Source of the DNA: Corallococcus sp. EGB
Lineage (GTDB): Bacteria > Myxococcota > Myxococcia > Myxococcales > Myxococcaceae
Direction: 5' to 3'
Length of the DNA stretch: 64,000 nt
Assembly: GCF_019968905.1 (NCBI RefSeq)
Contig: NZ_CP079946.1
Location: 930,001 to 994,000, forward strand
Below, piece after piece: positions 51,112 to 59,770 of this stretch (position 1 is the stretch's first letter; each line of letters starts with the position of its first letter). A model generated the notes under the pieces. That model worked only from the letters and a program-made list of their open reading frames with translations, was not told where the DNA came from and did no database searches. The translations under genes and the position numbers were made by a program.

Positions 51112-52375
51112 GGGCCTCCAGCGCCTTCACGAAGCGGAAGACGTCCAGGTACGTGGTGTAGAGGGGCGCGGGCGCGGCGCGGATGATGTCCGGCTCGCGG
51201 AAGTCGCAGATGATGCCGGCCGCGGACAGGCGCTGGAGCAGCCGCTTCGGCTCGCCCTTGAAGCGCAGCGACAGCTGCGCCCCGCGCTGCTTCAAATCGC
51301 GCGGCGTGGTGATGGTGACGAACCCCGCGGGCAGCCGGTCCAACAGGAACTCCAGGTAGCCCGTCAGCCGGTCGCTCTTGGCGCGCAGGGCCGCCATCGT
51401 CGCCTTGTCGAACAGCTCCAGCGACGAGCGCAGCGCCGCAAGCTGGAAGATGGGCGGGTTGGACAGCTGCCACCCCTCCGCGCCCGGCAGCGGGTCGAAC
51501 GTGGGGCCCATCTCGAAGCGCGTGGCCTTGTTGTGCCCCCACCAGCCCTCGAAGCGCGGCAGCTCCGGCGAGTGCGCGTGCCGCTCGTGCACGAACACGC
51601 CGCCCAGGCTGCCCGGTCCGCCGTTGAGGTACTTGTACGAACACCACACCGCGAAGTCCGGGCCGTCGTCGTGCAGGGACAGCTTCAGGTTGCCCGCCCC
51701 GTGCGCCAGGTCGAAGCCCACCTTGCAGCCCTGCGCGTGCGCCACGCGCGTAATCTCTTTCAGGTCGAACGCCTGCCCGGTGAGGTAGTTCACGCTGCCC
51801 AGCATCACCAGCGCGATCTCCTTCCCGTGCCGCTCGATGGCCTCCAGGATGTCCTCGGGCCGCAGCGTGTCCTCGCCCTCGCGAGGCGTCAGCCGGAGGA
51901 TGGCCTCCTGCGGGTCGTAGCCGTGGAAGCGCGCCTGCGACGCCACCGCGTACTGGTCCGACGGAAAGGCGCCGCCTTCAATCAGGATCTTGAAGCGCTC
52001 GCGCGTGGGCCGGTAGAACGACACCATCATCAGGTGCAGGTTCACCGACAGGGTGTTCATCACCACGACCTCCACGGGCTGCGCGCCCACCACCCGCGCC
52101 ACCTGCTCCGTGAGCAGCTCGTGGTAGGGCAGCCACGGGTGCCGGCCGTGCACGTGGCCCTCCACGCCCAGCCGCTCCCAGTCCTCCATCTCCATCTGCA
52201 CGTACTTGCGCGCCTTGCGCGGCTGGAGCCCCAGCGAATTGCCCGCCAGGTAGATGGTCGGCGCGCCGGAAGGGGAGGGCGGGAAGAGGAACTCGTCGCG
52301 CAGGGACCTCAGCGGATCCGCCGCGTCCAGGCCGTAGGCGAATACGTCGCTGTTCTCGTAGACAGGGGCCGTCAT
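51098..52375 (-). CDS. kynU: Kynureninase
   Basis: PLP-dependent hydrolase cleaving 3-hydroxykynurenine to 3-hydroxyanthranilate and alanine. The 425-aa product has the PLP lysine Lys248 in [10 protein letters not shown], the PLP Asp222 in [10 protein letters not shown] and the N-terminal IYLAGNSLG of kynureninases. ATG 52375 overlaps the ACMSD stop (ATGA) and has GAGGAC upstream. Cytoplasmic, homodimer by family. It is the fifth gene in the operon. Confidence 0.96.
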   Translation of the reverse strand: MTAPVYENSDVFAYGLDAADPLRSLRDEFLFPPSPSGAPTIYLAGNSLGLQPRKARKYVQMEMEDWERLGVEGHVHGRHPWLPYHELLTEQVARVVGAQPVEVVVMNTLSVNLHLMMVSFYRPTRERFKILIEGGAFPSDQYAVASQARFHGYDPQEAILRLTPREGEDTLRPEDILEAIERHGKEIALVMLGSVNYLTGQAFDLKEITRVAHAQGCKVGFDLAHGAGNLKLSLHDDGPDFAVWCSYKYLNGGPGSLGGVFVHERHAHSPELPRFEGWWGHNKATRFEMGPTFDPLPGAEGWQLSNPPIFQLAALRSSLELFDKATMAALRAKSDRLTGYLEFLLDRLPAGFVTITTPRDLKQRGAQLSLRFKGEPKRLLQRLSAAGIICDFREPDIIRAAPAPLYTTYLDVFRFVKALEAHALE

Positions 52376-53388
52376 CGTGCGAAGTCCTCGTGCGAGCGCC
52401 CCAGCCACTCCAGGGCATTTCGAGACAGCAGCCGCTCGCGCACCGCGGGCGCCAGGTCCGTCAGCGATTCGATGAGCGTGCCGGGCCGCTCCTCGCCCAG
52501 CGGGAAGGGGTAGTCACTGCCCAGCGCCACCTTGTCCGCGCCAAACAGCTTCACGATGGCGCGCAGGGTGTCCGCGTCATGCACCAGCGAGTCCACCCAG
52601 AAGCGGCCCAGGTAGTCGCGCGGCGCGACGGGGTTGTCCACGGCCACCAGGTCCGGGCGCACTTCAAAGCCGTGCTGGATGCGGCCCAGCGTGCCGGGGA
52701 ATGCGCCGCCGCCGTGCGCGAAGGCGAACCGCAGCTTCGGCAGCCGCTCCATCACCCCGCCGAAGATGAGCGAGCAGATGGCCAGCGACACCTCCGCGGG
52801 CATCCCCACCAGCCACGGCAGCCAGTACTTCGCCATCTTCGCCTCACCCATCATGTCCCACGGGTGCACGAAGAGGGCCGCGCCCAGGTCGCTCGCCGCC
52901 TGGAAGAAGGGGAAGAGGGCGGGGTCGGACAGGTTCAGGTCGTTGACGTGGCTGCCAATCTGCACGCCCGCGAAACCCAGCGTGCGCACGCAGCGCTCCA
53001 GCTCCTGGATCGCCAGGTCGGTGGACTGGAGCGGCACCGTGCCCAGCCCCACGAAGCGCCTGGGCGCGGACGCCACCGCGCCCGCGAGGTGGTCATTGAG
53101 GAAGCGCGCCACCTCCAGGCCGTCCTTCGGCTTCGCCCAGTAGCTGAACAGCACCGGCACCGTGGACAGCACCTGCACCTGGACTCCGTGCGCGTCGCAC
53201 TCCGTGACGCGCTGGTGCGGGTCCCAGCAGTTGCTCTCGATCTCGCGGAAGAACTTGCCGTCGTCCCGCATCATCCGCGCGCGGCAGGGCGCGTGGTGGT
53301 CCAGCGTGATGAAGCCGCCGTAGCCGAAGCGCTCGGCGAAGCGGGGCAGCTCCGGGGGCAAGAGGTGCGTGTGGATGTCGACCTTCAC
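52372..53388 (-). CDS. 2-amino-3-carboxymuconate-6-semialdehyde decarboxylase (ACMSD)
   Basis: Zinc amidohydrolase-fold decarboxylase that diverts the 3-HAO product away from quinolinate/NAD synthesis and into catabolism. The 338 residues begin with [11 protein letters not shown] (metal His6 and His8), and include further metal/active-site blocks such as [10 protein letters not shown] and [10 protein letters not shown]. Length matches ACMSD (about 336). GTG 53388 overlaps the 3-HAO stop (GTGA); an upstream in-frame start would only add unlikely residues. Presence of this gene is the best sign that the cluster is degradative. Confidence 0.94.
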   Translation of the reverse strand: MKVDIHTHLLPPELPRFAERFGYGGFITLDHHAPCRARMMRDDGKFFREIESNCWDPHQRVTECDAHGVQVQVLSTVPVLFSYWAKPKDGLEVARFLNDHLAGAVASAPRRFVGLGTVPLQSTDLAIQELERCVRTLGFAGVQIGSHVNDLNLSDPALFPFFQAASDLGAALFVHPWDMMGEAKMAKYWLPWLVGMPAEVSLAICSLIFGGVMERLPKLRFAFAHGGGAFPGTLGRIQHGFEVRPDLVAVDNPVAPRDYLGRFWVDSLVHDADTLRAIVKLFGADKVALGSDYPFPLGEERPGTLIESLTDLAPAVRERLLSRNALEWLGRSHEDFAR

Positions 53389-53909
53389 TGGGGCGCACCA
53401 CCCCGCGTCACCTTCGTGCCGCACCGCTTGCAGGTGCAGTTCTCCGGGTTGCCGTAGAAGTGCTCGAACACCGGCGGCAGCTGCGTCACCAGGTTGGTGA
53501 CGTGCAGCGACTCCTCATAGAGCTTGTCTCCGCACTTCGGGCACAGCCACAGGAAGGAATCCAACTCGTCCGGCTGGCGGCGGCGCTCCAGCACCAGGCC
53601 AATGGTGCCCGGGGGCCGCTGCGGCGAGTGCGGCACCTTGGGCGGCAACAGGAAGATCTCCCCCTCGCGGATGGGGACGTCCTGCACCTGCCCCTCGTCG
53701 ATGACGCGCAGGGTGATGTCGCCCTCCAGCTGGTAGAAGAACTCCTCGCCCTCGTTGACGTGGAAGTCCGTGCGCGAGTTGGGCCCGCCCACCACCGTGA
53801 CCATGAAGTCCCGGTCCGCCCACACCTGCTGGTTGCCCACGGGGGGCTTGAGCAGGGGGCGGTGCTCGTCGATCCACTTCTTGAAGTTGATGGGGGTCAG
53901 TCGGCCCAT
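53385..53909 (-). CDS. nbaC: 3-hydroxyanthranilate 3,4-dioxygenase
   Basis: Fe(II) cupin dioxygenase opening 3-hydroxyanthranilate to 2-amino-3-carboxymuconate semialdehyde. The 174 residues contain iron ligands His50, Glu56 ([11 protein letters not shown]) and His94 ([11 protein letters not shown]) and a second, rubredoxin-like iron site from CPKC (123/126) and CKRC (160/163), a feature of the bacterial enzymes. ATG 53909 lies 1 nt past the RidA stop with GGAGACGAG upstream; the longer in-frame start at 53948 would overlap the RidA gene. Confidence 0.96.
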   Translation of the reverse strand: MGRLTPINFKKWIDEHRPLLKPPVGNQQVWADRDFMVTVVGGPNSRTDFHVNEGEEFFYQLEGDITLRVIDEGQVQDVPIREGEIFLLPPKVPHSPQRPPGTIGLVLERRRQPDELDSFLWLCPKCGDKLYEESLHVTNLVTQLPPVFEHFYGNPENCTCKRCGTKVTRGGAPQ

Positions 53910-53910
53910 G

Positions 53911-54339
53911 TCACTCGTCTCCAATGGTGGCGATGCACTTGAGTTCAATCGCGATGGGCGTGGGCAGCGCGTTGATCTCCAGCGTGGTGCGGCACGGCGG
54001 GTTGTCCTTGAAGTACTCCGCCCACAGCCGGTTGTACGTGGGGAAGTCCCGCTTCATGTCCGTGAGGTACACCGTCACGTCCACCAGCCGCTCCCACGAC
54101 GAGCCCGCGTCCTCCAGGATGTAGCGCACGTTGCGGAACACGGAGTGGCACTGCGTCTCGATGTCGTAGGAGACGATGTTGCCCGCCGCGTCCAGCTCCA
54201 CGCCCGGGATGGCCTTGCTGCCGCGCTCGCGCGGGCCCACGCCGGAGAGGAACAGCAGGTTCCCCACGCGGCGCGCATGGGGATAGAGCCCCACCGGCTC
54301 CGGGGCCTTCTTCGAATCGATCCGCTCGCCAGCGCTCAC
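53911..54339 (-). CDS. RidA family protein, probable 2-aminomuconate deaminase
   Basis: A 142-aa YjgF/YER057c/UK114 (RidA) domain with GVGPRERG, SVFRNVRYILEDAG and the C-terminal Arg/Glu region CRTTLEINALPTPIAIELKCIA. Members of this size in 2-aminophenol and 2-nitrobenzoate clusters are 2-aminomuconate deaminases, which fits its place between the semialdehyde dehydrogenase and 3-HAO genes. GTG 54339 has GGAGAG just upstream. The deaminase call rests on context; a generic enamine deaminase is the alternative. Confidence 0.88.
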   Translation of the reverse strand: MSAGERIDSKKAPEPVGLYPHARRVGNLLFLSGVGPRERGSKAIPGVELDAAGNIVSYDIETQCHSVFRNVRYILEDAGSSWERLVDVTVYLTDMKRDFPTYNRLWAEYFKDNPPCRTTLEINALPTPIAIELKCIATIGDE

Positions 54340-54356
54340 GTGTGGCTCTCCAGGGC

Positions 54357-55799
54357 TCAAAGCTTGATGCAGACGTTCTTGGGCTCGGTGAAGAAGCGCA
54401 GCGCGTCCCAGCCGCCCTCGCGGCCCACGCCGGACTCCTTCACGCCACCGAACGGCGTGCGCAGGTCGCGCAGCATCCAGGTGTTCACCCAGACGATGCC
54501 GCTGTGCAGCCGCGACGCGAACCGGTGCGCGCGCGTCAGGTCCTTCGTCCACACGCTGCCCGCCAGGCCGTAGCGCGTGGAGTTGGCCCACGACAGCACC
54601 TCCTCCTCGTCGTCGAAGGGCATGAGGGTCGCGACCGGACCGAAGATCTCCTCCTGGTTCGTGCGGCACGTGGGCGCCAGGCCCTCCACCAGCGTGGGCT
54701 CCACGAACCAGCCGTTCGCGCAGCGGCCGGGCACGCTCGCGCGCTGGCCGCCGGTGAGGATGTTGCCGCCCTCCTGCTTCGCGAGCGCGATGTAGCCCAT
54801 CACCTTCTCGAAGTGCTCGCGCGACACCAGCGCGCCCTGGTCCGTGCCCTCCACCAGCGGGTCGCCCACCTTCAGGGCCTTCGTGCGCGCGACCAGCGCC
54901 TCCTTGAAGCGCGGATACAGCGGGCGCTGCACGAAGATGCGCGGGCCGCACAGGCAGATCTGCCCCTGGTTCGCGAACGACGAGCGCAGCGTGGTGGCCA
55001 GCGCCTCGTCGAAGTCGCAGTCCGCGAAGATGACGTTGGGGTTCTTCCCGCCCATCTCCAGCGACAGCTTCTTGAACGACGGCGCGGCCACGCGGGCGAT
55101 CTCCGCGCCCGTGCGCGTGCTGCCGGTGAAGGAGATGGCGCTGATGTCCGGGTGGCGCGTGAGCGGCCCGCCGACGTGGGGCCCCAGGCCGTGCACCAGG
55201 TTGAGGACGCCCGGCGGCAGCCCCGCGTCGCGGCACACCTGCGACAGGAGGAAGGCCGTCATCGGCGTCACCTCCGACGGCTTGGCCACCACGCAGTTAC
55301 CGGCCGCCAGCGCGGGGGCGATCTTCCACGTGAGCAGGTACAGCGGCAGGTTCCACGGTGAGATGCAGCCCACCACGCCCAGCGGCGAGCGCAGCGTGTA
55401 GTTGAGCGCCACGCCGTCCATGGGGTGCGCTTCGCTGGAGAACTGCGTCGCCGCGTCCGCGAAGAACTCGAAGTTGAGCACGCTGCGCGGGATGTCCACC
55501 GTGCGAGCCACCGACAGCGGCTTGCCCGTGTCGATGGACTCCGCCCGCGCGAAGGCGTCCAGGCGCTCCTGGATGAGCCCCGCGATGCGGCGCAGGTAGC
55601 GCGAGCGCTCGATGGCCGGCAGGGCGGCCCACGCGGGGAAGGCCCGGCCCGCGGCCTCCACGGCGGACTGCACGTCCGCCTCGCGCGAGTCCGGCACGTG
55701 CGCGTAGCGCTGACCCGTCGCGGGCTCCGGCTTGTCCAGCCACTGCCCCCCCGCCGCGGGCACCAATTCTCCACCGATATAGTTGAGGACCTTTTCCAA
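54357..55799 (-). CDS. 2-aminomuconate-6-semialdehyde dehydrogenase
   Basis: NAD-dependent aldehyde dehydrogenase, 480 aa, first gene of the operon. Active-site residues are Asn150 (ISPWN), Glu248 (LEMGGKNP) and Cys282 (NQGQIC); NAD-binding FTGSTRTG is present. Its location with ACMSD and 3-HAO identifies the substrate as 2-aminomuconate semialdehyde by pathway logic. The chosen start is TTG 55799, which yields the normal family N-terminus and has GGGAGGG upstream; no ATG or GTG gives a sensible protein. The rare start may keep expression low. Confidence 0.92.
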   Translation of the reverse strand: MEKVLNYIGGELVPAAGGQWLDKPEPATGQRYAHVPDSREADVQSAVEAAGRAFPAWAALPAIERSRYLRRIAGLIQERLDAFARAESIDTGKPLSVARTVDIPRSVLNFEFFADAATQFSSEAHPMDGVALNYTLRSPLGVVGCISPWNLPLYLLTWKIAPALAAGNCVVAKPSEVTPMTAFLLSQVCRDAGLPPGVLNLVHGLGPHVGGPLTRHPDISAISFTGSTRTGAEIARVAAPSFKKLSLEMGGKNPNVIFADCDFDEALATTLRSSFANQGQICLCGPRIFVQRPLYPRFKEALVARTKALKVGDPLVEGTDQGALVSREHFEKVMGYIALAKQEGGNILTGGQRASVPGRCANGWFVEPTLVEGLAPTCRTNQEEIFGPVATLMPFDDEEEVLSWANSTRYGLAGSVWTKDLTRAHRFASRLHSGIVWVNTWMLRDLRTPFGGVKESGVGREGGWDALRFFTEPKNVCIKL

Positions 55800-55982
55800 G
55801 GCAGCGCCCTCCCAGGCAGACGCGGCAATGTACGTCGCGGCTGTCCACCGTCTCCAGGATTCCGAACGGAGGACGTCGGGTGGCGCTCGCTTGCGCGGCT
55901 GACCGGCGCCCGGTGTCACAGGACCCGCTCCAGAGGTGAATCCTTGGTGGAATTGCGGGCCGGGCATGGAAAAGATTCGCGC
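55800..55982. promoter_or_regulatory. Divergent promoter region of the kynurenine-degradation genes
   Basis: The 183 bases separate the dehydrogenase-led operon from the divergent decarboxylase gene, so both promoters must lie here. No operator or riboswitch could be recognised, and no regulator gene is adjacent. Confidence 0.5.
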
Positions 55983-56771
55983 ATGACCTCGACTGTGGAC
56001 GTGGCGGCCCTGGCAGGAATCCTGGACGCGGCGCGGCGCGAGCGCCGTGAGGTGCCGCCCCTGACTCACGCGCACCCGGACCTGACGGTGCCGGACGGCT
56101 ACGCGGTGCAGGCGGAGGGCATCCGGCTGCGCGAGGCCCAGGGGGAGCGGGTGGTGGGCCTGAAGATGGGCTTTACGTCGGAGGCGAAGCGCAAGCAGAT
56201 GAACCTGGGCTCGCCCATCTTCGGCGTGCTCACGGACCGGATGCGCGTGCAGCCCGGCGGCGTGGTGCGCGTGGGCGCGGGCATCCACCCGCGCATCGAG
56301 CCGGAGATCGCCTTCCGCACGTCGAAGGAGCTCAAGGGCACCGTCACGCGCGACGAGGTGCTGGACGCGTGCGAGGCCGTCTTCGCGGCGATGGAGGTGC
56401 TCGACTCGCGCTTCGTGGGCTTCAAGTACTTCAGCCTGCCGGACGTGGTGGCGGACAACGCGTCGTCCTCGCTGTTCGTGCCGGGCACCCTGGAGCGGGG
56501 GCCCCGCGACCTGGACCTGACGAAGCTCCAGATGCGCATGGAGGTGAACGGCAAGGTGGAGGGCGAGGCGCGCTCGGACGCCATCTCCGGTGACCCCGTG
56601 GTGTCCCTCATCCAGTTGTGCGCGCTGCTCGCGGAGCGCGGTCAGGTGCTGCCCGCCGGGAGCCTGGTGTTGTCCGGCGCGGCCACCGCCGCCTACCTGA
56701 TGAAGCCCGGCGACCACGTGCGGCTCACCGTGGACGGGTTGGGCACGGTGGAGGTGACGGCGGGGGAGTAG
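55983..56771 (+). CDS. 4-oxalocrotonate decarboxylase / 2-oxopent-4-enoate hydratase family enzyme
   Basis: A 262-aa FAH-superfamily enzyme with the metal-binding RIEPEIAF (Glu106, Glu108), GLKMGFTS and the C-terminal GAATAAYLMKPGD. Size and sequence match 4-oxalocrotonate (2-oxo-3-hexenedioate) decarboxylases and their paralogous hydratases, which act after 2-aminomuconate deamination in the meta-cleavage route. It is divergent from the kynurenine operon. The following aldolase and acetaldehyde dehydrogenase are not in the window. The 3' end overlaps the Lnt-like gene by 79 bp on the opposite strand. Confidence 0.88.
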   Translation: MTSTVDVAALAGILDAARRERREVPPLTHAHPDLTVPDGYAVQAEGIRLREAQGERVVGLKMGFTSEAKRKQMNLGSPIFGVLTDRMRVQPGGVVRVGAGIHPRIEPEIAFRTSKELKGTVTRDEVLDACEAVFAAMEVLDSRFVGFKYFSLPDVVADNASSSLFVPGTLERGPRDLDLTKLQMRMEVNGKVEGEARSDAISGDPVVSLIQLCALLAERGQVLPAGSLVLSGAATAAYLMKPGDHVRLTVDGLGTVEVTAGE

Positions 56772-58066
56772 GTCGGCGCGCGCTTCTCCAGCGTGAGGAC
56801 GCCGCTGGTGCCCGGCTCGCTCCGGGCCAGCACCCGCCCGTCGGAGGAGACGATGACGGCCGGGCCCGCGAGCGACGCGCGCACCGCGGGCAGGTGCTGC
56901 TCCACGGCGCGCAGGATGACCGCCCCCACGGCCTGCTCCTGCGCGAAGTGGCTGCCCACCAGCGGCAGGTCGCTGGCGAGCACGGCCAGCAGGGTGCCTC
57001 CCGCGGCCTGTCCCTGGAGCGCGGTGGGGCGGCTGAAGGCCTCGTAGCAGATGAGGGGCACGACGCTCCGTCCCGCGACGGACAGCCGGGGAACGGCGGT
57101 GCCCGGTGTCAGGGGCTCACCGCTTCCGCGCAGGCCCAGGAAGGCGCGCTCGCCCACCGGGACGAGCACGGCCTTGCCCCGGCTCTGCGTGAGGCGCCCC
57201 TCCGCGTCGAAGGCGCCCGCGGCGTTGAGGTAGTGCCCTTCCGTGCGCAGCGTGAGGCCCGCGATGCCCGCCACGGGCAGCTGCGTGTCCGCGAAGGCGG
57301 CCAGGGGCACCGGGTGGGGCAGGGCGCCCTCGGGCAGCCGTTGGTTGCCACGCACCGTGCTCTCCGGCCACACGAGCAGCGACGTGCCCTCGGGCACCTG
57401 GCGCGGCAGGTGCGCCGACGAGGCCAGATGCACCACGCCCACGCCCGAGAGCGCGTCGTCCAGGGGGGCGGTCGCGGGCGCACACGCGAGCGCGCCCAGG
57501 ACGAGCCCCGCTGGCGTCAGCAACCGGAGGTCGCGCCGCGACGCCGCCTCGCCCACGCTGGCGGAAGCATAGAGACACAAGAGGAGCAGGGGCCCCCAGC
57601 CCACGAACGCGAGGGCATTCAGCACCGCGGGCTGTGCCCACTGCGAGTGCAGCAGCTGCGTCATGGAGAAGCCGCAGGTGAGCTCCGCCACGGCCTCGCC
57701 CGCCGCCCAGGCGAAGGGCAGCCAGAAGCGCGGCGGCACCCGGCGCGCGGGCGTCAGGACCCACGCCATCGCCGGCACCTGCGAGGCCGCCGCTGTCATG
57801 GCCCACCCCAGCGCCGCCAGCGTGAGCGCGGCCCCGGCGACGCCCGGCGCGAAGTGGCGCGCGGTCCCCACCCACCAGTGCAGCGCCACCACCTGCCGCG
57901 CCAGCGCCGCCAGCGCGAGCATGCCCGCGGCGCGAAGGCCGCCCGGCGCGCGGTGCACGGCCGCCGCCACGCACGCGACGCCCACCCACGCCAGGGGCTG
58001 CGCGGCGGGGCCGAGGAAGGCCGCGCCCTGCAACAGTCCCGCGAGCAGCGCGAGGCCCCAGGTCAT
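56693..58066 (-). CDS. Apolipoprotein N-acyltransferase-like protein (Lnt paralogue)
   Basis: A 457-aa membrane protein: about six N-terminal helices (residues 1-200) and a C-terminal nitrilase domain with the triad Glu (VWPEST), Lys (RGKAVLVPVGE) and Cys (PLICYEAF). This is the layout of Lnt, which adds the third acyl chain to lipoproteins in the inner membrane. It is somewhat short, so it may be a specialised paralogue. ATG 58066 or GTG 58069 overlaps the stop of the upstream lipoprotein gene; the two lipoprotein genes before it are in the same operon and may be its clients. Its 3' end is antisense to the decarboxylase gene. Confidence 0.88.
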   Translation of the reverse strand: MTWGLALLAGLLQGAAFLGPAAQPLAWVGVACVAAAVHRAPGGLRAAGMLALAALARQVVALHWWVGTARHFAPGVAGAALTLAALGWAMTAAASQVPAMAWVLTPARRVPPRFWLPFAWAAGEAVAELTCGFSMTQLLHSQWAQPAVLNALAFVGWGPLLLLCLYASASVGEAASRRDLRLLTPAGLVLGALACAPATAPLDDALSGVGVVHLASSAHLPRQVPEGTSLLVWPESTVRGNQRLPEGALPHPVPLAAFADTQLPVAGIAGLTLRTEGHYLNAAGAFDAEGRLTQSRGKAVLVPVGERAFLGLRGSGEPLTPGTAVPRLSVAGRSVVPLICYEAFSRPTALQGQAAGGTLLAVLASDLPLVGSHFAQEQAVGAVILRAVEQHLPAVRASLAGPAVIVSSDGRVLARSEPGTSGVLTLEKRAPTYSPAVTSTVPNPSTVSRTWSPGFIR

Positions 58067-58767
58067 CACCGGCGGAAGCGCTCCGGCCCCACCGGCGCCA
58101 GGGCCGTGACGCCCGGGCCGGAGAGCTCCACGCCCACGAGGTTCGGCAGCTTGCGCACGAGGCGCGCCTCCAGCGCGTCCACGTCCCAGCTCGCCAGCGT
58201 GTCATGCGCCTGGCGCAGGGTGTCCACGTCCAGCCTCCAGCGCGTCAGCGGCTTGCCGGAGCGGGTGTGGAGACGCTCCGCGCGCGCGTCGGCGGTGCCG
58301 GGCTGGAAGAAGTCCGCGTCATAGAGCAGCCCCCGCGGTGGCAGCTTGTAGGTGGCGCCCACCACCAGCGCGCTAGGGGCCGCGTCCGCGAGCGCATCCA
58401 GCAGCGGCAGCGAGAAGCCGTAGCAGGTGTCCAGCACGATGAGCTCCGGACGGTAGCAGGCCGCGACGCGCGCCAGCCTGTCCGGGCCGGTGTGCAGGTA
58501 CAGGGGCGGCAGGCTGTGGCCGCTGAAGATGAGCACCTCCGCCGCCGCGTCCGGGGGACAGTCGAAGTCCTCCAGCGCGAGGTTGGGACACGCGTCGTCG
58601 CCGACGCCGCAGGCCGCCTGCTGGAGCGGCAGCGCGTCCGCGCGAGAGAAGACGGAGACGACGCGCGGCGCTTCCGTCGCCGCGCGCCGGGGGGGCGGCT
58701 CACGCGAGCACGCCCCCGACAGGAGCACCAGCGCCCCGAGGACTGCCTTGGGATTCAGGGCGGACAT
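58066..58767 (-). CDS. Lipoprotein with caspase/CHAT-like His-Cys pair
   Basis: A 233-aa predicted lipoprotein (lipobox LSGAC, Cys20). The mature domain has VLIFSGHS (His84), then 30 residues later ELIVLDTCYGFS (Cys115), followed by a helix and ALVVGATYKLP. A hydrophobic strand ending in GH and another ending in D-x-C is the hallmark of clan CD peptidases (caspases, CHAT, C13). The call is from pattern only. If active it would be an envelope-tethered protease or transamidase. It is flanked in the operon by a Cys-tailed lipoprotein 32 nt upstream and an Lnt-like gene that overlaps its stop. Confidence 0.7.
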   Translation of the reverse strand: MSALNPKAVLGALVLLSGACSREPPPRRAATEAPRVVSVFSRADALPLQQAACGVGDDACPNLALEDFDCPPDAAAEVLIFSGHSLPPLYLHTGPDRLARVAACYRPELIVLDTCYGFSLPLLDALADAAPSALVVGATYKLPPRGLLYDADFFQPGTADARAERLHTRSGKPLTRWRLDVDTLRQAHDTLASWDVDALEARLVRKLPNLVGVELSGPGVTALAPVGPERFRR

Positions 58768-58799
58768 GGGGCGCTGGCTCCAGGACAGCGGGGAGACGC

Positions 58800-59537
58800 C
58801 TACCAGCAGGCGCAGCCGACCTGCTTGCAGTAGTCGCGGCAGTACTGGGTCATGCCGTTGTTCACGTTGCAGCCCTTCCGGCTGTACTCGCGGCTGCACA
58901 GCAGGAAGGAGCCCGTCAGCCACACGACCACGACGACGGCCACGACCGCGTGGCCCTTGCTGGTGTCGCTCTCCGGAATGTACTTGTGGACGGTGTCGAG
59001 CAGCACGACGAGCGAGTAGTCAGACACCGGGTCCATCACGCCCGTCTTGTGCAGCAGCTCCGCGGCCTCCCGCTCGCTCTTCGCCATCGCGTCACCCACC
59101 CGGATGGTGCCGTCGGCGTTGAACGTCATCTTCTGCTCGCCGGCCTCCGTGACGATGAGGGCCTCGCCCGTCTCGTCCCGCATCTCGTAGTGGCTCTTGC
59201 TCCCCGTCTCCTCGTCGAAGATGTCGATGACCGTCGTGCCGTCGCCGCGCGTGAGCTCCTGGCGCAGCACGAACGCGAGCGTGTGGGGCGCCTGTCCGTC
59301 TTCGCCCAGCACCTGGACGCGGCCGTAGCGCTCCAGGTGGTTGTCCACCACCTGCGCCGGCTGCACCTCGCGGTGGAGGACGCGGCTCTGCAGCATCTGG
59401 GTCTTCTCCAGCGTCCACGGGCTGGCTTCCGGGGTGCGGCTGCATCCCACCTGGAGGGTGAAGACGCTCAGCAGCAGCAGCGCCACCGCGGACTGGAACA
59501 CAGGGCGCGAAACAGGGGACACGTCACGGGGGTTCAT
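58800..59537 (-). CDS. Lipoprotein with C-terminal membrane helix and Cys-rich tail
   Basis: A 245-aa protein of unknown function. It has an N-terminal lipobox (LQVGC, Cys32), a mature domain with beta-hairpin-like pairs (GDGTTVIDIFDEETGSKSHY), one membrane helix at about 196-213, and a 32-residue tail containing six cysteines (214, 223, 233, 237, 242, 244) ending GCACW. Both ends could therefore be membrane-anchored, or the tail could be a processing/sorting signal. ATG 59537 starts the signal peptide. First gene of the three-gene operon with the caspase-like lipoprotein and Lnt paralogue. Confidence 0.72.
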   Translation of the reverse strand: MNPRDVSPVSRPVFQSAVALLLLSVFTLQVGCSRTPEASPWTLEKTQMLQSRVLHREVQPAQVVDNHLERYGRVQVLGEDGQAPHTLAFVLRQELTRGDGTTVIDIFDEETGSKSHYEMRDETGEALIVTEAGEQKMTFNADGTIRVGDAMAKSEREAAELLHKTGVMDPVSDYSLVVLLDTVHKYIPESDTSKGHAVVAVVVVVWLTGSFLLCSREYSRKGCNVNNGMTQYCRDYCKQVGCACW

Positions 59538-59770
59538 GGGGTGTGACTCCTTGCGGACGACCCGGCGTGCCTTCCGAGAGGGAAGGACGCTCCAGGTCGC
59601 TCCTGGCCCCTTGAGCACGGTGCATGCCAGCGCCCGCCCGCGAGCCAATCCCTGTCACCGCCCGCCCAGCGTGTGGCCATCCCAGTCACAAAGACGCTTG
59701 CCTTTGTAGCCATGGATGTCACGTTTTGTGCGGATACTAAACAAGGTCTGTATTCATCCCCTGCCCGCGC

